A stretch of 64,000 nucleotides of DNA from Saprospiraceae bacterium (GTDB lineage: Bacteria; Bacteroidota; Bacteroidia; Chitinophagales; Saprospiraceae), in contig JANQHF010000080.1 in the NCBI GenBank assembly GCA_028282725.1, forward strand, positions 22,462 through 86,461, written 5' to 3'. Each line of letters opens with the position of its first letter. Positions within the stretch are counted from its first letter, which is position 1. A model generated the notes under the pieces. The model made no database searches. It was not told the origin of the DNA and saw only the letters and a program-made list of their open reading frames with translations. Below are positions 17,407-26,640 of the stretch, one piece after another. Position numbers and translations under genes: made by a program.

Positions 17407-18390
17407 ATGTGCATCAAGTTTTTACTCAGTATACTTTTTATCGGGATTTCTTCCGTCGCAGCATTGTCCCAAACCTGTTGCTCTGGCGGTGTCCCGGTAA
17501 GTAGCAATATTGGCTTTCAGTCGGGGGAAAAAGGCAACTTTATCATGAGTCTTAGTGGAGACTTCAATGTGCTGAAAACTTTAAAAAGCGGAAGTGAAAC
17601 CCTGAACGATGATCAACGTCTGCGTACAACTCAATCCTATATATTGAGGGGTGCTTACACCTTAGCCGGCGATTTTGGAGTTGAGGGTTTTTTTCCCGTG
17701 ATCAGACAGACCCGAAGAATCAATACCTTATCAGGAACATTGGATCGGGAAGCCACATTCGGCATCGGTGACCCGGTACTGTTGCTGATTTATGATATTT
17801 CCCGTAAAGGGATCACAGCCAGGATGGGAGCAGGTCCGCAGATTCCTCTCGGCAGTACTACAAAAACAGATAATCGTGGACTTCTGCTTCTTGAAGACTT
17901 GCAACCAGGAAGTGGGACATGGGACCTCATTACATTTGCGTCCTTTGAATATTCTATTCCGGAAAGACCATCTTCTATTGCATTTTTGAATGCAATCTAT
18001 AGCATGACGGGAAAAAATGACGGCTCCAGGGGAGGAAGCCAATCTTATGAATTTGGCAATGACATTCAAGTCATTGGTGGATATAGTGATCAAGTGCTTA
18101 TTGGTACCCAATTAATCGTCCCGGGGATCTCCTTCAGGTATCGATTTGCAAACAGGGATCTTGTCAATGACCAGGAATTACCCGGAACGGGAGGAGAGTT
18201 TATCTTCACCAGACTATCCACTTCATTTCCCATGGGTAATTCCAGTAGCAATCTACATTTCAATTTCGAATTTCCCCTGATGACCCGCGTGAACGAGACT
18301 CAATTGGCGACTAGTTTTATCGTCAATGTTGGATGGTCCAAATCCTTCAGTTCAAATAAATTTTCAGAATCACTCATCGATCTCAATTAA
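17407..18390 (+). CDS. Putative outer-membrane beta-barrel protein
   Basis: About 327 residues from ATG 17407; the frame extends to a TTG at 17368, but the ATG gives a proper signal peptide (MCIKFLLSILFIGISSVAALSQ). The mature start has a TCCSGGVP segment. The rest alternates short amphipathic beta strands ending in aromatic residues, as in small outer-membrane barrels of the transporter/MetA-like type, which is my best guess. It lies 6 bases before a DUF3179 lipoprotein, so both are probably co-expressed. Substrate unknown. Confidence 0.6.
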   Translation: MCIKFLLSILFIGISSVAALSQTCCSGGVPVSSNIGFQSGEKGNFIMSLSGDFNVLKTLKSGSETLNDDQRLRTTQSYILRGAYTLAGDFGVEGFFPVIRQTRRINTLSGTLDREATFGIGDPVLLLIYDISRKGITARMGAGPQIPLGSTTKTDNRGLLLLEDLQPGSGTWDLITFASFEYSIPERPSSIAFLNAIYSMTGKNDGSRGGSQSYEFGNDIQVIGGYSDQVLIGTQLIVPGISFRYRFANRDLVNDQELPGTGGEFIFTRLSTSFPMGNSSSNLHFNFEFPLMTRVNETQLATSFIVNVGWSKSFSSNKFSESLIDLN

Positions 18391-18396
18391 AATGAA

Positions 18397-19452
18397 ATGA
18401 ATATGAGAATACTCACAATATTGTTCACAGCATTAATGATCATCCAAAGCGGGTGTAGTGATGAAACTAACATTCCGGACCGCTCAATTCCCGAACCTTC
18501 TGAATGGCTCGTACCCGAGAATCAGGTCTTTAATGGTGGTCCTGGTAAGGATGGGATTCCTTCCATTGATGATCCGCAGTTCACCAAGGCTTCTGAAATT
18601 GATTTCCTCAATGACGACGATCTCATTCTCGGTATTCGGGTTGATAATCAGATCAAGGGATACCCCCACCCGATCCTCGATTGGCATGAAATTGTAAATG
18701 ACCGGATCGGGAATGAAAGCATCGCCCTTACCTATTGCCCACTTACGGGAACGGGTGTAGGCTGGGATCGCATCATTGATGGGGTTGAGACAACTTTTGG
18801 TGTTTCCGGCCTATTGTACAATACCAATCTCATGCCGTACGATCGAACCACCAATAGCACTTGGTCACAACAGCGATTGGATTGTGTGAATGGGGAAAAA
18901 ATTGGAAGTAAGGCGCAATTGCATTCCTTTATTGAAACATCATGGGGCACCTGGAGACAAGCTTTCCCGGACAGCGAGATCCTCAACCTGAATACGGGGT
19001 TCAGCAGGAATTACAGTCGGTACCCATATGGAGATTACCGGACCAATCACCAATCCCTACTCTTTCCTGTTTCGGCCGGGGATGATCGATTACCGGCTAA
19101 GGAAAGGGTCCTGGGTGTACGGATCAATGAAGCTTTTGTAGCCTATCAATTCAGTGATACTTCGGGTGATCTGGAATTAATATCGGATGTGTTCAATGGA
19201 CAAGAATTAATTGTGCTAAGAAGCAGTGATCTCAATTATGTCGCAGCATTCAAGAATCCCGGAGCGGGCACAACATTCGAACCTGCATCTCCCGGTGAAT
19301 TTCCTGTTGTACTCAGGGATTCCAATGGTACGCGCTATGATATGCTTGGCTTTGCAATGGACGAGTCAGGTAATAGATTGGAGCTGCCGGATCAATTCAT
19401 GGGGTATTGGTTTTCGTGGGGGGCTTTTTATCCAAATATTGATTTGTACTAG
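18397..19452 (+). CDS. DUF3179 lipoprotein
   Basis: A 351-residue exported lipoprotein: the N-terminal hydrophobic run ends in a lipobox with the lipidated cysteine at about residue 20 (QSGCSDE). The body matches DUF3179 by eye: KGYPHPILDWHEIVND, ALTYCPLTGTGVGWDR, GVSGLLYNTNLMPYDR and TNSTWSQ are hallmarks of the family. The role is unknown; a cysteine in the TYCPLTG segment is conserved in the family. It follows a putative outer-membrane protein by 6 bases and precedes the sulfatase block by 60 bases. Confidence 0.86.
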   Translation: MNMRILTILFTALMIIQSGCSDETNIPDRSIPEPSEWLVPENQVFNGGPGKDGIPSIDDPQFTKASEIDFLNDDDLILGIRVDNQIKGYPHPILDWHEIVNDRIGNESIALTYCPLTGTGVGWDRIIDGVETTFGVSGLLYNTNLMPYDRTTNSTWSQQRLDCVNGEKIGSKAQLHSFIETSWGTWRQAFPDSEILNLNTGFSRNYSRYPYGDYRTNHQSLLFPVSAGDDRLPAKERVLGVRINEAFVAYQFSDTSGDLELISDVFNGQELIVLRSSDLNYVAAFKNPGAGTTFEPASPGEFPVVLRDSNGTRYDMLGFAMDESGNRLELPDQFMGYWFSWGAFYPNIDLY

Positions 19453-19512
19453 CCACACCATTTTCCATAGACTTTTGAATCCCTATATTCAGGGTAACAT
19501 TTTGTACGATCA

Positions 19513-21375
19513 ATGAAAGGGCTCGCCTCCATTCTTGGAGCAATCATATTTGTACTACCCGGACCGACAGGCCAACTAAAGGATGACCGGCCAAATATAC
19601 TTTGGTTGGTCACAGAGGATAATTCAAAGCATTTCATGCAGCTCTATGATTCTATAGGAGTTGCAATGCCTACCCTCGAGACATTGGCAAAAACGGGCAT
19701 TACATTCAAGAATATGATCAGCCAGGCTCCTGTATGCTCCGTGGCAAGAAGTATTATTATCTCAGGTTGTTACCCAAACCGAATTGGCACCCAGTATCAT
19801 AGACACACTGAATTGGTTCCGATGCCTGATGGTTTGGATATGTTTCCTGCTTATTTGAGAAGAGCCGGTTATTATACTACCAATAATTCAAAAGAAGACT
19901 ACAATATTGTGAAAGGCGATGATGTCTGGGACGAGTCGTCGCGTGAAGCGTCTTATAAAAACCGCAAACCAGGTCAACCTTTTTTCCACGTTCAGAACTT
20001 TGGCATCAGTCATGAAGGACAGCTTCACTTTTCAAAAGAGGAAATGGAAGAAATTCAGACTTCCAATGATGTTGAAAATATCTCACTCTTCCCCTACCAT
20101 CCAAATACCAGGACATTCCGATATACCTATGCCAAATTGTTCGACCAACATCAAAAAGCTGATTTGCAGCTTGCACAATTTCTGGAAGAATTGGAAAAGG
20201 AAGACCTCCTGGATAAAACGATCATATTTTATTACGGGGATCATGGAGGGGTATTGCCTCGCAGCAAAGGATACATCTATGAAAGTGGCTTGCACGTTCC
20301 ATTGATCGTTCACATACCTGAAAAGTGGAGTCACCTGGCACCATCAGGGCCAGGTTCATCCATCAATGACATCACCAGGTTTATCGATTTGGCCCCGACT
20401 ATATTGCACCTGGCAGGGATCGATATTCCCGAAGAAATGGATGGTCGACCTTTTTTAGGTATAAATATCACGATTGATGATTTGGAAAAAAGAGAACTCG
20501 TTTTCAGTACTGCTGATCGATTTGATGAAAAGATCGATCTGGTCAGATCGGTGCGACAAGGAAGGTTCAAATACATTCGTAACTATCAGGCTTTTCTACC
20601 TGATGATCTACATAACTTTTACCGGTTCAGAATGCTTGCATGGAAGGAATGGCGAGAACTGAATCAAGAGGGCAAACTAAACGATGTCCAATCCCAATTT
20701 TTTCAAGCCAGGCCAGTAGAACAGTTATTTGATTTGGAAAACGATCCACATGAAATTAGAAATCTTGCCGGATCCCCAGAGCATCGTGCCACCTTGAAAT
20801 CATTAAGAACGAAATTGCAAAATCATTTAAAATCTCTACCTGATTTAAGTTTTATTCCGGAATCGGAGTTTGTAAAATCCGGTATTGAAAATCCTGTCGA
20901 ATATGGACAAAGACAAAAAAAGCAAATTAGAAAATTGATCGACATTGCGGATTTGAGTCTCCAGCCCTTTTTAACCTCTAAAGTTTCTATTGAAAAAGCG
21001 CTGAACGCCAGGAGTCCATGGGAACGATATTGGGGTCTGATCACTTGTTCTCATTATGGGTCTGAAGCAAAGGATTTCTATCAAAGGGCAAAGGAGATGG
21101 CTGAGAGGGATCCAGTTCTTCTCGTCCGCGCCCGTGCGTTGGAGTTTTTAGCGCTCTGTGGACAAATCGATCCTGCTGACAAGTTCATTCAAATCCTGAA
21201 GAACACTTCATCAGCAACGGAAGCCAGTCAAATTTTGAACTGCATGACTTATTTGGAACAAGCTGGTATCGGCCTCGATTTTACCATACCCATCGAGCTC
21301 TTCAATCCCACCTGGACTCAGAATCCTAACTCACATATAGTCAGAAGATTGGAATTCTTGAATAATCCCGGTTAG
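19513..21375 (+). CDS. Sulfatase with C-terminal helical extension; active-site Pro replaced by Val
   Basis: A 620-residue arylsulfatase-superfamily protein with a short N-terminal hydrophobic segment suggesting export. The metal-binding DRPNILWLVTEDN motif opens the domain. The formylglycine cysteine is C75, but the motif is C-S-V-A-R, where the standard is C-x-P-x-R; the proline is replaced by valine. The later ligand motif is YYGDHGG. After about residue 460 a helical region follows (WERYWGLITC, LVRARALEFLALCG), looking like HEAT-type repeats that ordinary sulfatases lack. It precedes a second sulfatase by 2 bases. Sulfated glycans are the usual substrates, but none is shown. Confidence 0.86.
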   Translation: MKGLASILGAIIFVLPGPTGQLKDDRPNILWLVTEDNSKHFMQLYDSIGVAMPTLETLAKTGITFKNMISQAPVCSVARSIIISGCYPNRIGTQYHRHTELVPMPDGLDMFPAYLRRAGYYTTNNSKEDYNIVKGDDVWDESSREASYKNRKPGQPFFHVQNFGISHEGQLHFSKEEMEEIQTSNDVENISLFPYHPNTRTFRYTYAKLFDQHQKADLQLAQFLEELEKEDLLDKTIIFYYGDHGGVLPRSKGYIYESGLHVPLIVHIPEKWSHLAPSGPGSSINDITRFIDLAPTILHLAGIDIPEEMDGRPFLGINITIDDLEKRELVFSTADRFDEKIDLVRSVRQGRFKYIRNYQAFLPDDLHNFYRFRMLAWKEWRELNQEGKLNDVQSQFFQARPVEQLFDLENDPHEIRNLAGSPEHRATLKSLRTKLQNHLKSLPDLSFIPESEFVKSGIENPVEYGQRQKKQIRKLIDIADLSLQPFLTSKVSIEKALNARSPWERYWGLITCSHYGSEAKDFYQRAKEMAERDPVLLVRARALEFLALCGQIDPADKFIQILKNTSSATEASQILNCMTYLEQAGIGLDFTIPIELFNPTWTQNPNSHIVRRLEFLNNPG

Positions 21376-21377
21376 GT

Positions 21378-22775
21378 ATGTTATTGCACCGGCTCATATA
21401 CCTATTCACATATTTCTGTCTATTTATTTGCTGCAATCAGGGTATTCCAAACAGACCCAACATTGTTTATATCAATGTCGATGATCTAGGCTGGAAGGAT
21501 ACAGAACCATACGGATCTACTTATTATGAAACGCCAAATGTCGCACGACTCGCTGCAAGCGGAAAAATGTTTAAAAGGGCATATGCATCAGCCGCAAATT
21601 GTGCACCAAGTCGTGCATGTCTAATGACAGGTCTGCATACACCAAGGCATGAAATATTTACTGTAGGTTCTTCGGAGCGAGGAAGTTCGCGGGATCGAAA
21701 ACTGATACCTATTGAGAATAATACCATTCTCGCCGATTCATTTCGTACCATTTCCGAAGTGCTACAATTCAATGGGTATCGGACAGGAGCATTTGGAAAA
21801 TGGCATCTTGGAGAAGATCCGTTGCAACGAGGATTTGATGTCAATTTTGGAGGTGATCAAAGAGGCAACCCCGGAAAGAACGGATATTTCAATCCTTCTG
21901 AATTTCCGAATATGAAAGACAGCAATCCGGGATCCTATTTAACAGATGAATTAACTTCCCATGTCATAAAATTCATGTCCGAGTCAGACACACAACCATT
22001 TTTTGTCTACCTGTCCTTCTATTCGGTGCATACACCTTTGCAAGCCAAAAAAGAACTGATCAAAAAGTATGAACTCAAGACAGGTAATGAATTTCAAAAT
22101 CATGCTACACATGCAGCCATGATAGAATCTGCAGACATAAATGTCGGTAGGATCTTAAACTTTCTTTCTGACAATAATTTATTGAAGCACACCTTGATCT
22201 ACTTTACTTCGGACAATGGAGGTATTGCTTCTATTTCTTCACAACACCCTCTGAGAGGAGGCAAGGGTTCGTATTATGAGGGAGGAATAAGGGTGCCACT
22301 GATTATCAGCTGGGAAGGTCAAATCCAGCCCGGCACCGTTGATCATACCCCGACCACCAATCTCGATTTTTTTCCGACGATCCTCGACATAACCGGCATT
22401 ACATTTTCTGACTATCCACTGGATGGAATTTCTATCCAGCCCTTGTTCACCAATAGAGAAATTGAAAGTCGAACTCTATACTGGCATTTTCCAATATACC
22501 TGCAAGCTTATGCCGGACCGGAAGACGATGCACGAGATACTTTATTCCGCACAAGACCAGGATCAGTTCTCATTTCGGATGACTATAAGCTCCATCACTA
22601 CTTTGAAGATGATGCCCTTGAATTGTATCACCTGAAAGATGATATCGGAGAGAGATACGATTTATCCCATGGTGAACCCGAGCTGACCTCACGACTGTTT
22701 AAACGTCTCGATCATTGGAGAAAAACGGTGGGAGCGCCTATTCCCCACCTTTCTAACCCTGAATATGAAGAATAA
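21378..22775 (+). CDS. Sulfatase, lipoprotein-type
   Basis: A 465-residue sulfatase. The N-terminus is hydrophobic and ends in a lipobox-like IC-C, so it is probably a lipoprotein. The domain starts with RPNIVYINVDDLGWKD; the formylglycine motif is canonical C75-A-P-S-R; GKWHLG and FTSDNGG complete the active site. It starts 2 bases after the first sulfatase, so they are co-transcribed. No formylglycine-generating enzyme (FGE or anSME) is in the window, so maturation would depend on a gene elsewhere. Likely substrate: sulfate esters of polysaccharides (inference). Confidence 0.92.
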   Translation: MLLHRLIYLFTYFCLFICCNQGIPNRPNIVYINVDDLGWKDTEPYGSTYYETPNVARLAASGKMFKRAYASAANCAPSRACLMTGLHTPRHEIFTVGSSERGSSRDRKLIPIENNTILADSFRTISEVLQFNGYRTGAFGKWHLGEDPLQRGFDVNFGGDQRGNPGKNGYFNPSEFPNMKDSNPGSYLTDELTSHVIKFMSESDTQPFFVYLSFYSVHTPLQAKKELIKKYELKTGNEFQNHATHAAMIESADINVGRILNFLSDNNLLKHTLIYFTSDNGGIASISSQHPLRGGKGSYYEGGIRVPLIISWEGQIQPGTVDHTPTTNLDFFPTILDITGITFSDYPLDGISIQPLFTNREIESRTLYWHFPIYLQAYAGPEDDARDTLFRTRPGSVLISDDYKLHHYFEDDALELYHLKDDIGERYDLSHGEPELTSRLFKRLDHWRKTVGAPIPHLSNPEYEE

Positions 22776-22849
22776 GGGCGCGAACCGTTCTGTCATTTTT
22801 TTATGATGGATTTGTATCCCGGACAAGTCATTTTTCCTATCATTATAAG

Positions 22850-24484
22850 ATGAGAAAGATCTTTATTTTTGTCCTCATTTCCATCTTTATTTCGTGCAGT
22901 ACTTCGAAGAGCACATTTTCCTATTCCAATCTTGAATATCCCATACCAGCACCATTTGAAAATCTGGATACACTTGCCGTGAATGACTGGTGGAACAGGG
23001 GACCTAATCCCATCATCGATATGAACGTGGATCGCGATGAAGTCATCGCATTCGGTATCTATACCGTCTCCAATAATATCTTGAAATTATCAGCTCAGCT
23101 CTTCCCTTTATTCCCTTATGAATCGAGGACAGTACATCTGCAAATCAAAGAAGGTAATCGATGGGAGACGATTCAGTCCAGGGAGATCAATGACATCGGT
23201 TGGTCGGCCTTGTTTCGTATTGAGAATTGGAATCATACAAAGGACATTCCTTATCGATTGCATCATGGAAAGAATGCGGAATTTGAGGGTCTGATCCGAA
23301 AAGATCCTATTGATCAAACTGAAATCAAATTGGCTGCGCTATCCTGTAACAGCAACAAAGATCGAGGCATGAGGGAAGAGTACGTGCGCAATATAAATTT
23401 TCACGACCCTGACCTGGTGTTTTTTGCCGGTGACCAGTCCTATGACCATAAAGAACATACGGCGGCCTGGCTAAAATTTGGCATTCAATTCCGGGATATA
23501 TTCAGAAACAGACCGTGTGTGACCATTCCCGATGACCACGACATCGGGCAAGGAAATATTTGGGGAGAAAATGGGAAAAAAGCTGAAACACAGGCAGGAA
23601 ACGACGGTGGATATTTTTTTGATGTAGACTATGTCAAAATGGTCGAGCGCTGCCAAACGTCACATTTGCCGGATCCATTCGATCTGACCCCGATTGAAAG
23701 AGGCATCGGGGTTTATTACACCAATTTGGTAATCGGAGGTGTCGATTTTGCCATCATTGAAGATCGAAAGTTTAAGTCCGGCCCCAAAGGCAAGATCCCC
23801 CAGCAAGGACCGAGACCAGATCACATCAGAAATCCTGAATATGATCCCAAATCCATAGATCTCGAGGGTCTCACCTTACTCGGTCAGAGGCAACTGGACT
23901 TTCTGAAGTCATGGGGAGAAAATAGGGAGGGAGTGGAGATGAAGGCAGTACTTTCCCAAACAGGATTTTGCGGAGGAGCACATATTCATGGTTCGCTTGA
24001 TAATCGCCTTCATGCCGATCTGGATTCAAATGGATGGCCACAAACAGGTCGAAACAAAGCATTGAAGCTCATCAAAAAGGCCAATGCCGTTCACATAGGA
24101 GGTGACCAGCACCTGGCCACAGTCATTCATCATGGTATCGATGATTGGGAAGATGGTCCAGTCGCATTCATTGTACCGGCAATCGTCAATAATTACTACA
24201 GTCGCTGGTGGTGGCCGGAAGACGAACGTCCCGGTGAAAATGCCAACAATGTATTGCCGTGGACGGGAAGATACTTTGATGGTTTCAGGAACAGGATTAC
24301 CATGCAAGCTTATGTGAATCCGGAGAGTCCTTCCGACGGAGGTGGATATGGCTTGATCAGGTTTGACAAGAAAAATAAAACCGTAACATTCGAATGTTGG
24401 CCGAGATTTAGTGATTTGCGTCAAAGCGATGCAGAACAATTCAAAGGATGGCCTTTTACGGTTGACTTAAAAATGGGTGAATGA
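22850..24484 (+). CDS. PhoD-like metallophosphatase lipoprotein
   Basis: A 544-residue exported protein with a lipobox in ISIFISCSTS. The central part is a PhoD-type metallophosphoesterase: LSCNSN, FFAGDQSYDH, TIPDDHDIGQGN and the late HIGGDQHLATV supply the metal ligands. PhoD enzymes are Ca/Fe-dependent phosphodiesterases or alkaline phosphatases. The N-terminal 150 residues are beta-rich. It lies 74 bases after the sulfatases and overlaps the next dehydrogenase by 4 bases (ATGA), tying the two blocks together. Substrate unknown. Confidence 0.88.
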   Translation: MRKIFIFVLISIFISCSTSKSTFSYSNLEYPIPAPFENLDTLAVNDWWNRGPNPIIDMNVDRDEVIAFGIYTVSNNILKLSAQLFPLFPYESRTVHLQIKEGNRWETIQSREINDIGWSALFRIENWNHTKDIPYRLHHGKNAEFEGLIRKDPIDQTEIKLAALSCNSNKDRGMREEYVRNINFHDPDLVFFAGDQSYDHKEHTAAWLKFGIQFRDIFRNRPCVTIPDDHDIGQGNIWGENGKKAETQAGNDGGYFFDVDYVKMVERCQTSHLPDPFDLTPIERGIGVYYTNLVIGGVDFAIIEDRKFKSGPKGKIPQQGPRPDHIRNPEYDPKSIDLEGLTLLGQRQLDFLKSWGENREGVEMKAVLSQTGFCGGAHIHGSLDNRLHADLDSNGWPQTGRNKALKLIKKANAVHIGGDQHLATVIHHGIDDWEDGPVAFIVPAIVNNYYSRWWWPEDERPGENANNVLPWTGRYFDGFRNRITMQAYVNPESPSDGGGYGLIRFDKKNKTVTFECWPRFSDLRQSDAEQFKGWPFTVDLKMGE

Positions 24485-25596
24485 GTTTTTTATCAAAATC
24501 TGCAATAGGGTTGGGAAATGGAACATTCGTCCTTGACGAAGTGAGGGTCTTCCCTCCAAAAGAAGACGAGGTCTTGATACAAATGAAAGCAGCGGCACTT
24601 TGTCACACGGATATGGATTCGATGTCCTGGGGCAAGCCCATCATTATGGGGCACGAAGGTGCCGGAATCGTACATCAGACCGGAAATCTCGTGGAAGATC
24701 TGAAACCAGGAGACCGGGTTGTTCTGAATTGGGCTACCCCTTGTAAATCCTGTGAACCATGTCAAAGAGGGCACGAACATATTTGTTCGACAAACTCTCC
24801 AGTCGTGGTTGGGAAAAATGGTTATTCTCCCGGACATGCCAGGTTAAACGGTTCGCAGTGGAAGCAAAAACCCATTGAAAGATCATTTAATTTAGGCACC
24901 CTTTCCGAATACGTGTTGGTCAGGAGAACTGCATTGACAAAGATATCTGTTGACCGGCTTTCATTTTCTTCGGCCAGTATCCTGAGTTGCGGCGTCATGA
25001 CGGGATTTGGCTCGGTGGTCAATATTGCCAAAGTGAAAGCGGGTTCTACTGTTACAGTGCTGGGTACCGGGGGAGTCGGCTTAAACGTCATTCAGGGGGC
25101 TAAAATCTCCAAGGCCTCTAAGATCATTGGGGTCGATGTCAATGAAAACAGGTTGGAAATGGCGCTAAATTTTGGGGCAACGGATGTGGTACTCGCCGAT
25201 CCTTCTGACTCCGGATTACTCGTTGCTGCGGAACGAGTAAAGGTATTGAATGGAGGTGCAGGAACGGATTATGCGTTTGAATGTACGGCTATGCCGGAAC
25301 TAGGTGCCGCACCACTGGCGATGATTCGAAATGCGGGCATGGCTGTACAAGTCAGCGGAATTGAGCAAGAGATTAGCATAGACATGAATTTGTTTGAATG
25401 GGACAAGGTCTATATCAATCCCTTGTATGGAGGATGTAATCCGGACCGCGATTTTCCAAAAATGATGGACTTGTATGATTCAGGTGATTTGCTGCTCGAC
25501 GAAATGGTTACAAATACCTACCCGTTGGAAGAATTGGAAACGGCATTTGACGATATGCTCCTTGGGAAAAATGCCAAGGGAGTAATCACTTTTTAA
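24481..25596 (+). CDS. Zinc-dependent alcohol dehydrogenase, class III-like
   Basis: A 371-residue medium-chain dehydrogenase. The catalytic zinc ligands are C41 and the H58-E59 pair in MGHEGAG; the structural zinc site is complete with C88, C91, C94 and C102. The Rossmann motif is GTGGVGLN. The segments SEYVLVRRTALTKI and CGVMTGFGSV are typical of class III-type or NDMA-dependent formaldehyde dehydrogenases. It overlaps the PhoD-like gene by 4 bases and is followed 1 base later by an esterase, a gene order similar to formaldehyde-detoxifying ADH/esterase pairs, though Bacteroidota usually lack glutathione. The true substrate is unknown. Confidence 0.88.
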   Translation: MSFLSKSAIGLGNGTFVLDEVRVFPPKEDEVLIQMKAAALCHTDMDSMSWGKPIIMGHEGAGIVHQTGNLVEDLKPGDRVVLNWATPCKSCEPCQRGHEHICSTNSPVVVGKNGYSPGHARLNGSQWKQKPIERSFNLGTLSEYVLVRRTALTKISVDRLSFSSASILSCGVMTGFGSVVNIAKVKAGSTVTVLGTGGVGLNVIQGAKISKASKIIGVDVNENRLEMALNFGATDVVLADPSDSGLLVAAERVKVLNGGAGTDYAFECTAMPELGAAPLAMIRNAGMAVQVSGIEQEISIDMNLFEWDKVYINPLYGGCNPDRDFPKMMDLYDSGDLLLDEMVTNTYPLEELETAFDDMLLGKNAKGVITF

Positions 25597-25597
25597 G

Positions 25598-26437
25598 ATG
25601 AGTCATTTCAGAACAGTAAAGATCTCAGACCCAAGGTTTCCCGCTGATGATTTGCAATTTGTCACGGTCAAATCCGAGCACTTGAAAGGTCGGGGCGACA
25701 TCTGCTTATGGGTGCCAGATTATGAAGACTTGAAAGACGTGCCTATTGTCCTTCTTTTGCATGGCGTGTACGGGAGTGCCTGGTCATGGGCATTGAATGC
25801 CGGAGCCCATCTTACCGCCAAAAGATTGATCACCGAAGGCGTAATCAAACCGATGATAATTGCAATGCCATCCGATGGTCTCTGGGGAGATGGATCAGGT
25901 TACCTGCCGCATACTGATGTCGACTACGAGCAATGGATTGTACAAGATGTTCCCCAGGCGGTTAGAGAAGTCATTCCGGCAGTTGGAAATACTCGGTCAA
26001 CATACATATGCGGTTTGTCGATGGGTGGGTTTGGTGCGCTGAGGATAGGCGCAAAATATGGCGGTAGGTTTCATGGAATGTCCGGGCACAGCTCGATCAC
26101 TTCACTGGACCAAATGAAGCTCTTTGTGGAAGAGGGTCTGGGCCTTTACCGCCAGGAAAGACAAGAGGACGAGGATGTTTTTCTTACAATCCATGAAAAC
26201 AGAGATCAACTGTCACCTTTTAGATTTGATTGTGGAAAAGATGATCTGTTGATCGAACATAATCGTATGCTTCACACGCGTCTTGTTGACGCTCAGATTG
26301 ATCATACTTATGAGGAATTTGAAGGGAGCCATGAGTGGCCATATTGGGAAGAGCATCTTGAAAAGAGTTTGATCTTCTTTGATAAAATCCACAACAGATC
26401 TGTTCAAAATTCGTCGAAAATCCTGGATAGAAAATGA
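25598..26437 (+). CDS. Alpha/beta-hydrolase esterase (esterase D-like)
   Basis: A 279-residue cytoplasmic esterase of the putative-esterase/EstD group. The nucleophile is S141 in CGLSMGGFGA; the oxyanion region is LLLHGVYGS; an Asp in FDCGKDD and a His in EGSHEWPYWEEH fit the acid and base of the triad. It lies 1 base after the alcohol dehydrogenase and is almost certainly co-translated with it. By analogy with FrmB it could hydrolyse a thioester made by the dehydrogenase, but that is inference from gene order. The gene ends 60 bases before an 18-bp minisatellite. Confidence 0.85.
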   Translation: MSHFRTVKISDPRFPADDLQFVTVKSEHLKGRGDICLWVPDYEDLKDVPIVLLLHGVYGSAWSWALNAGAHLTAKRLITEGVIKPMIIAMPSDGLWGDGSGYLPHTDVDYEQWIVQDVPQAVREVIPAVGNTRSTYICGLSMGGFGALRIGAKYGGRFHGMSGHSSITSLDQMKLFVEEGLGLYRQERQEDEDVFLTIHENRDQLSPFRFDCGKDDLLIEHNRMLHTRLVDAQIDHTYEEFEGSHEWPYWEEHLEKSLIFFDKIHNRSVQNSSKILDRK

Positions 26438-26496
26438 TCCAAAATCTACCAAAATAGAACATAGCTTGGATAAGTGGGGAAATAGTTTAATTATAA

Positions 26497-26640
26497 GGCA
26501 GGCGATAACTTAAAGGCAGGTGATAGCTTAAAGCCAGGTGACAGCTTAAAGCCAGGTGACAGCTTAAAGCCAGGCGACACCTTCAAGCCAGGTGACAGCT
26601 TAAAGCCAGAGGATCGCTCTTAGCCCCCGGGCCGCTTTAA
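26497..26640. repeat. 18-bp minisatellite, eight units
   Basis: Eight consecutive 18-base units, at 26497, 26515, 26533, 26551, 26569, 26587, 26605 and 26623. The consensus is GCCAGGTGACAGCTTAAA; units 3, 4 and 6 are identical to it, units 1, 2 and 5 differ by a few bases and units 7-8 are degenerate. It sits between two convergent genes, and the stop codon of the minus-strand dehydrogenase lies in the last unit. Read in the frame of the esterase, the array is free of stops up to 26619 and encodes a six-residue PGDSLK repeat, but no start codon precedes it. Confidence 0.92.

Noticed and set aside
24481..26437. Firm naming as frmAB
   Set aside because: No glutathione genes are visible and the substrate cannot be set by eye, so only the general families are given.
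26497..26640. 18-bp array as a CRISPR
   Set aside because: The units are directly adjacent, with no unique spacers and no cas genes nearby.
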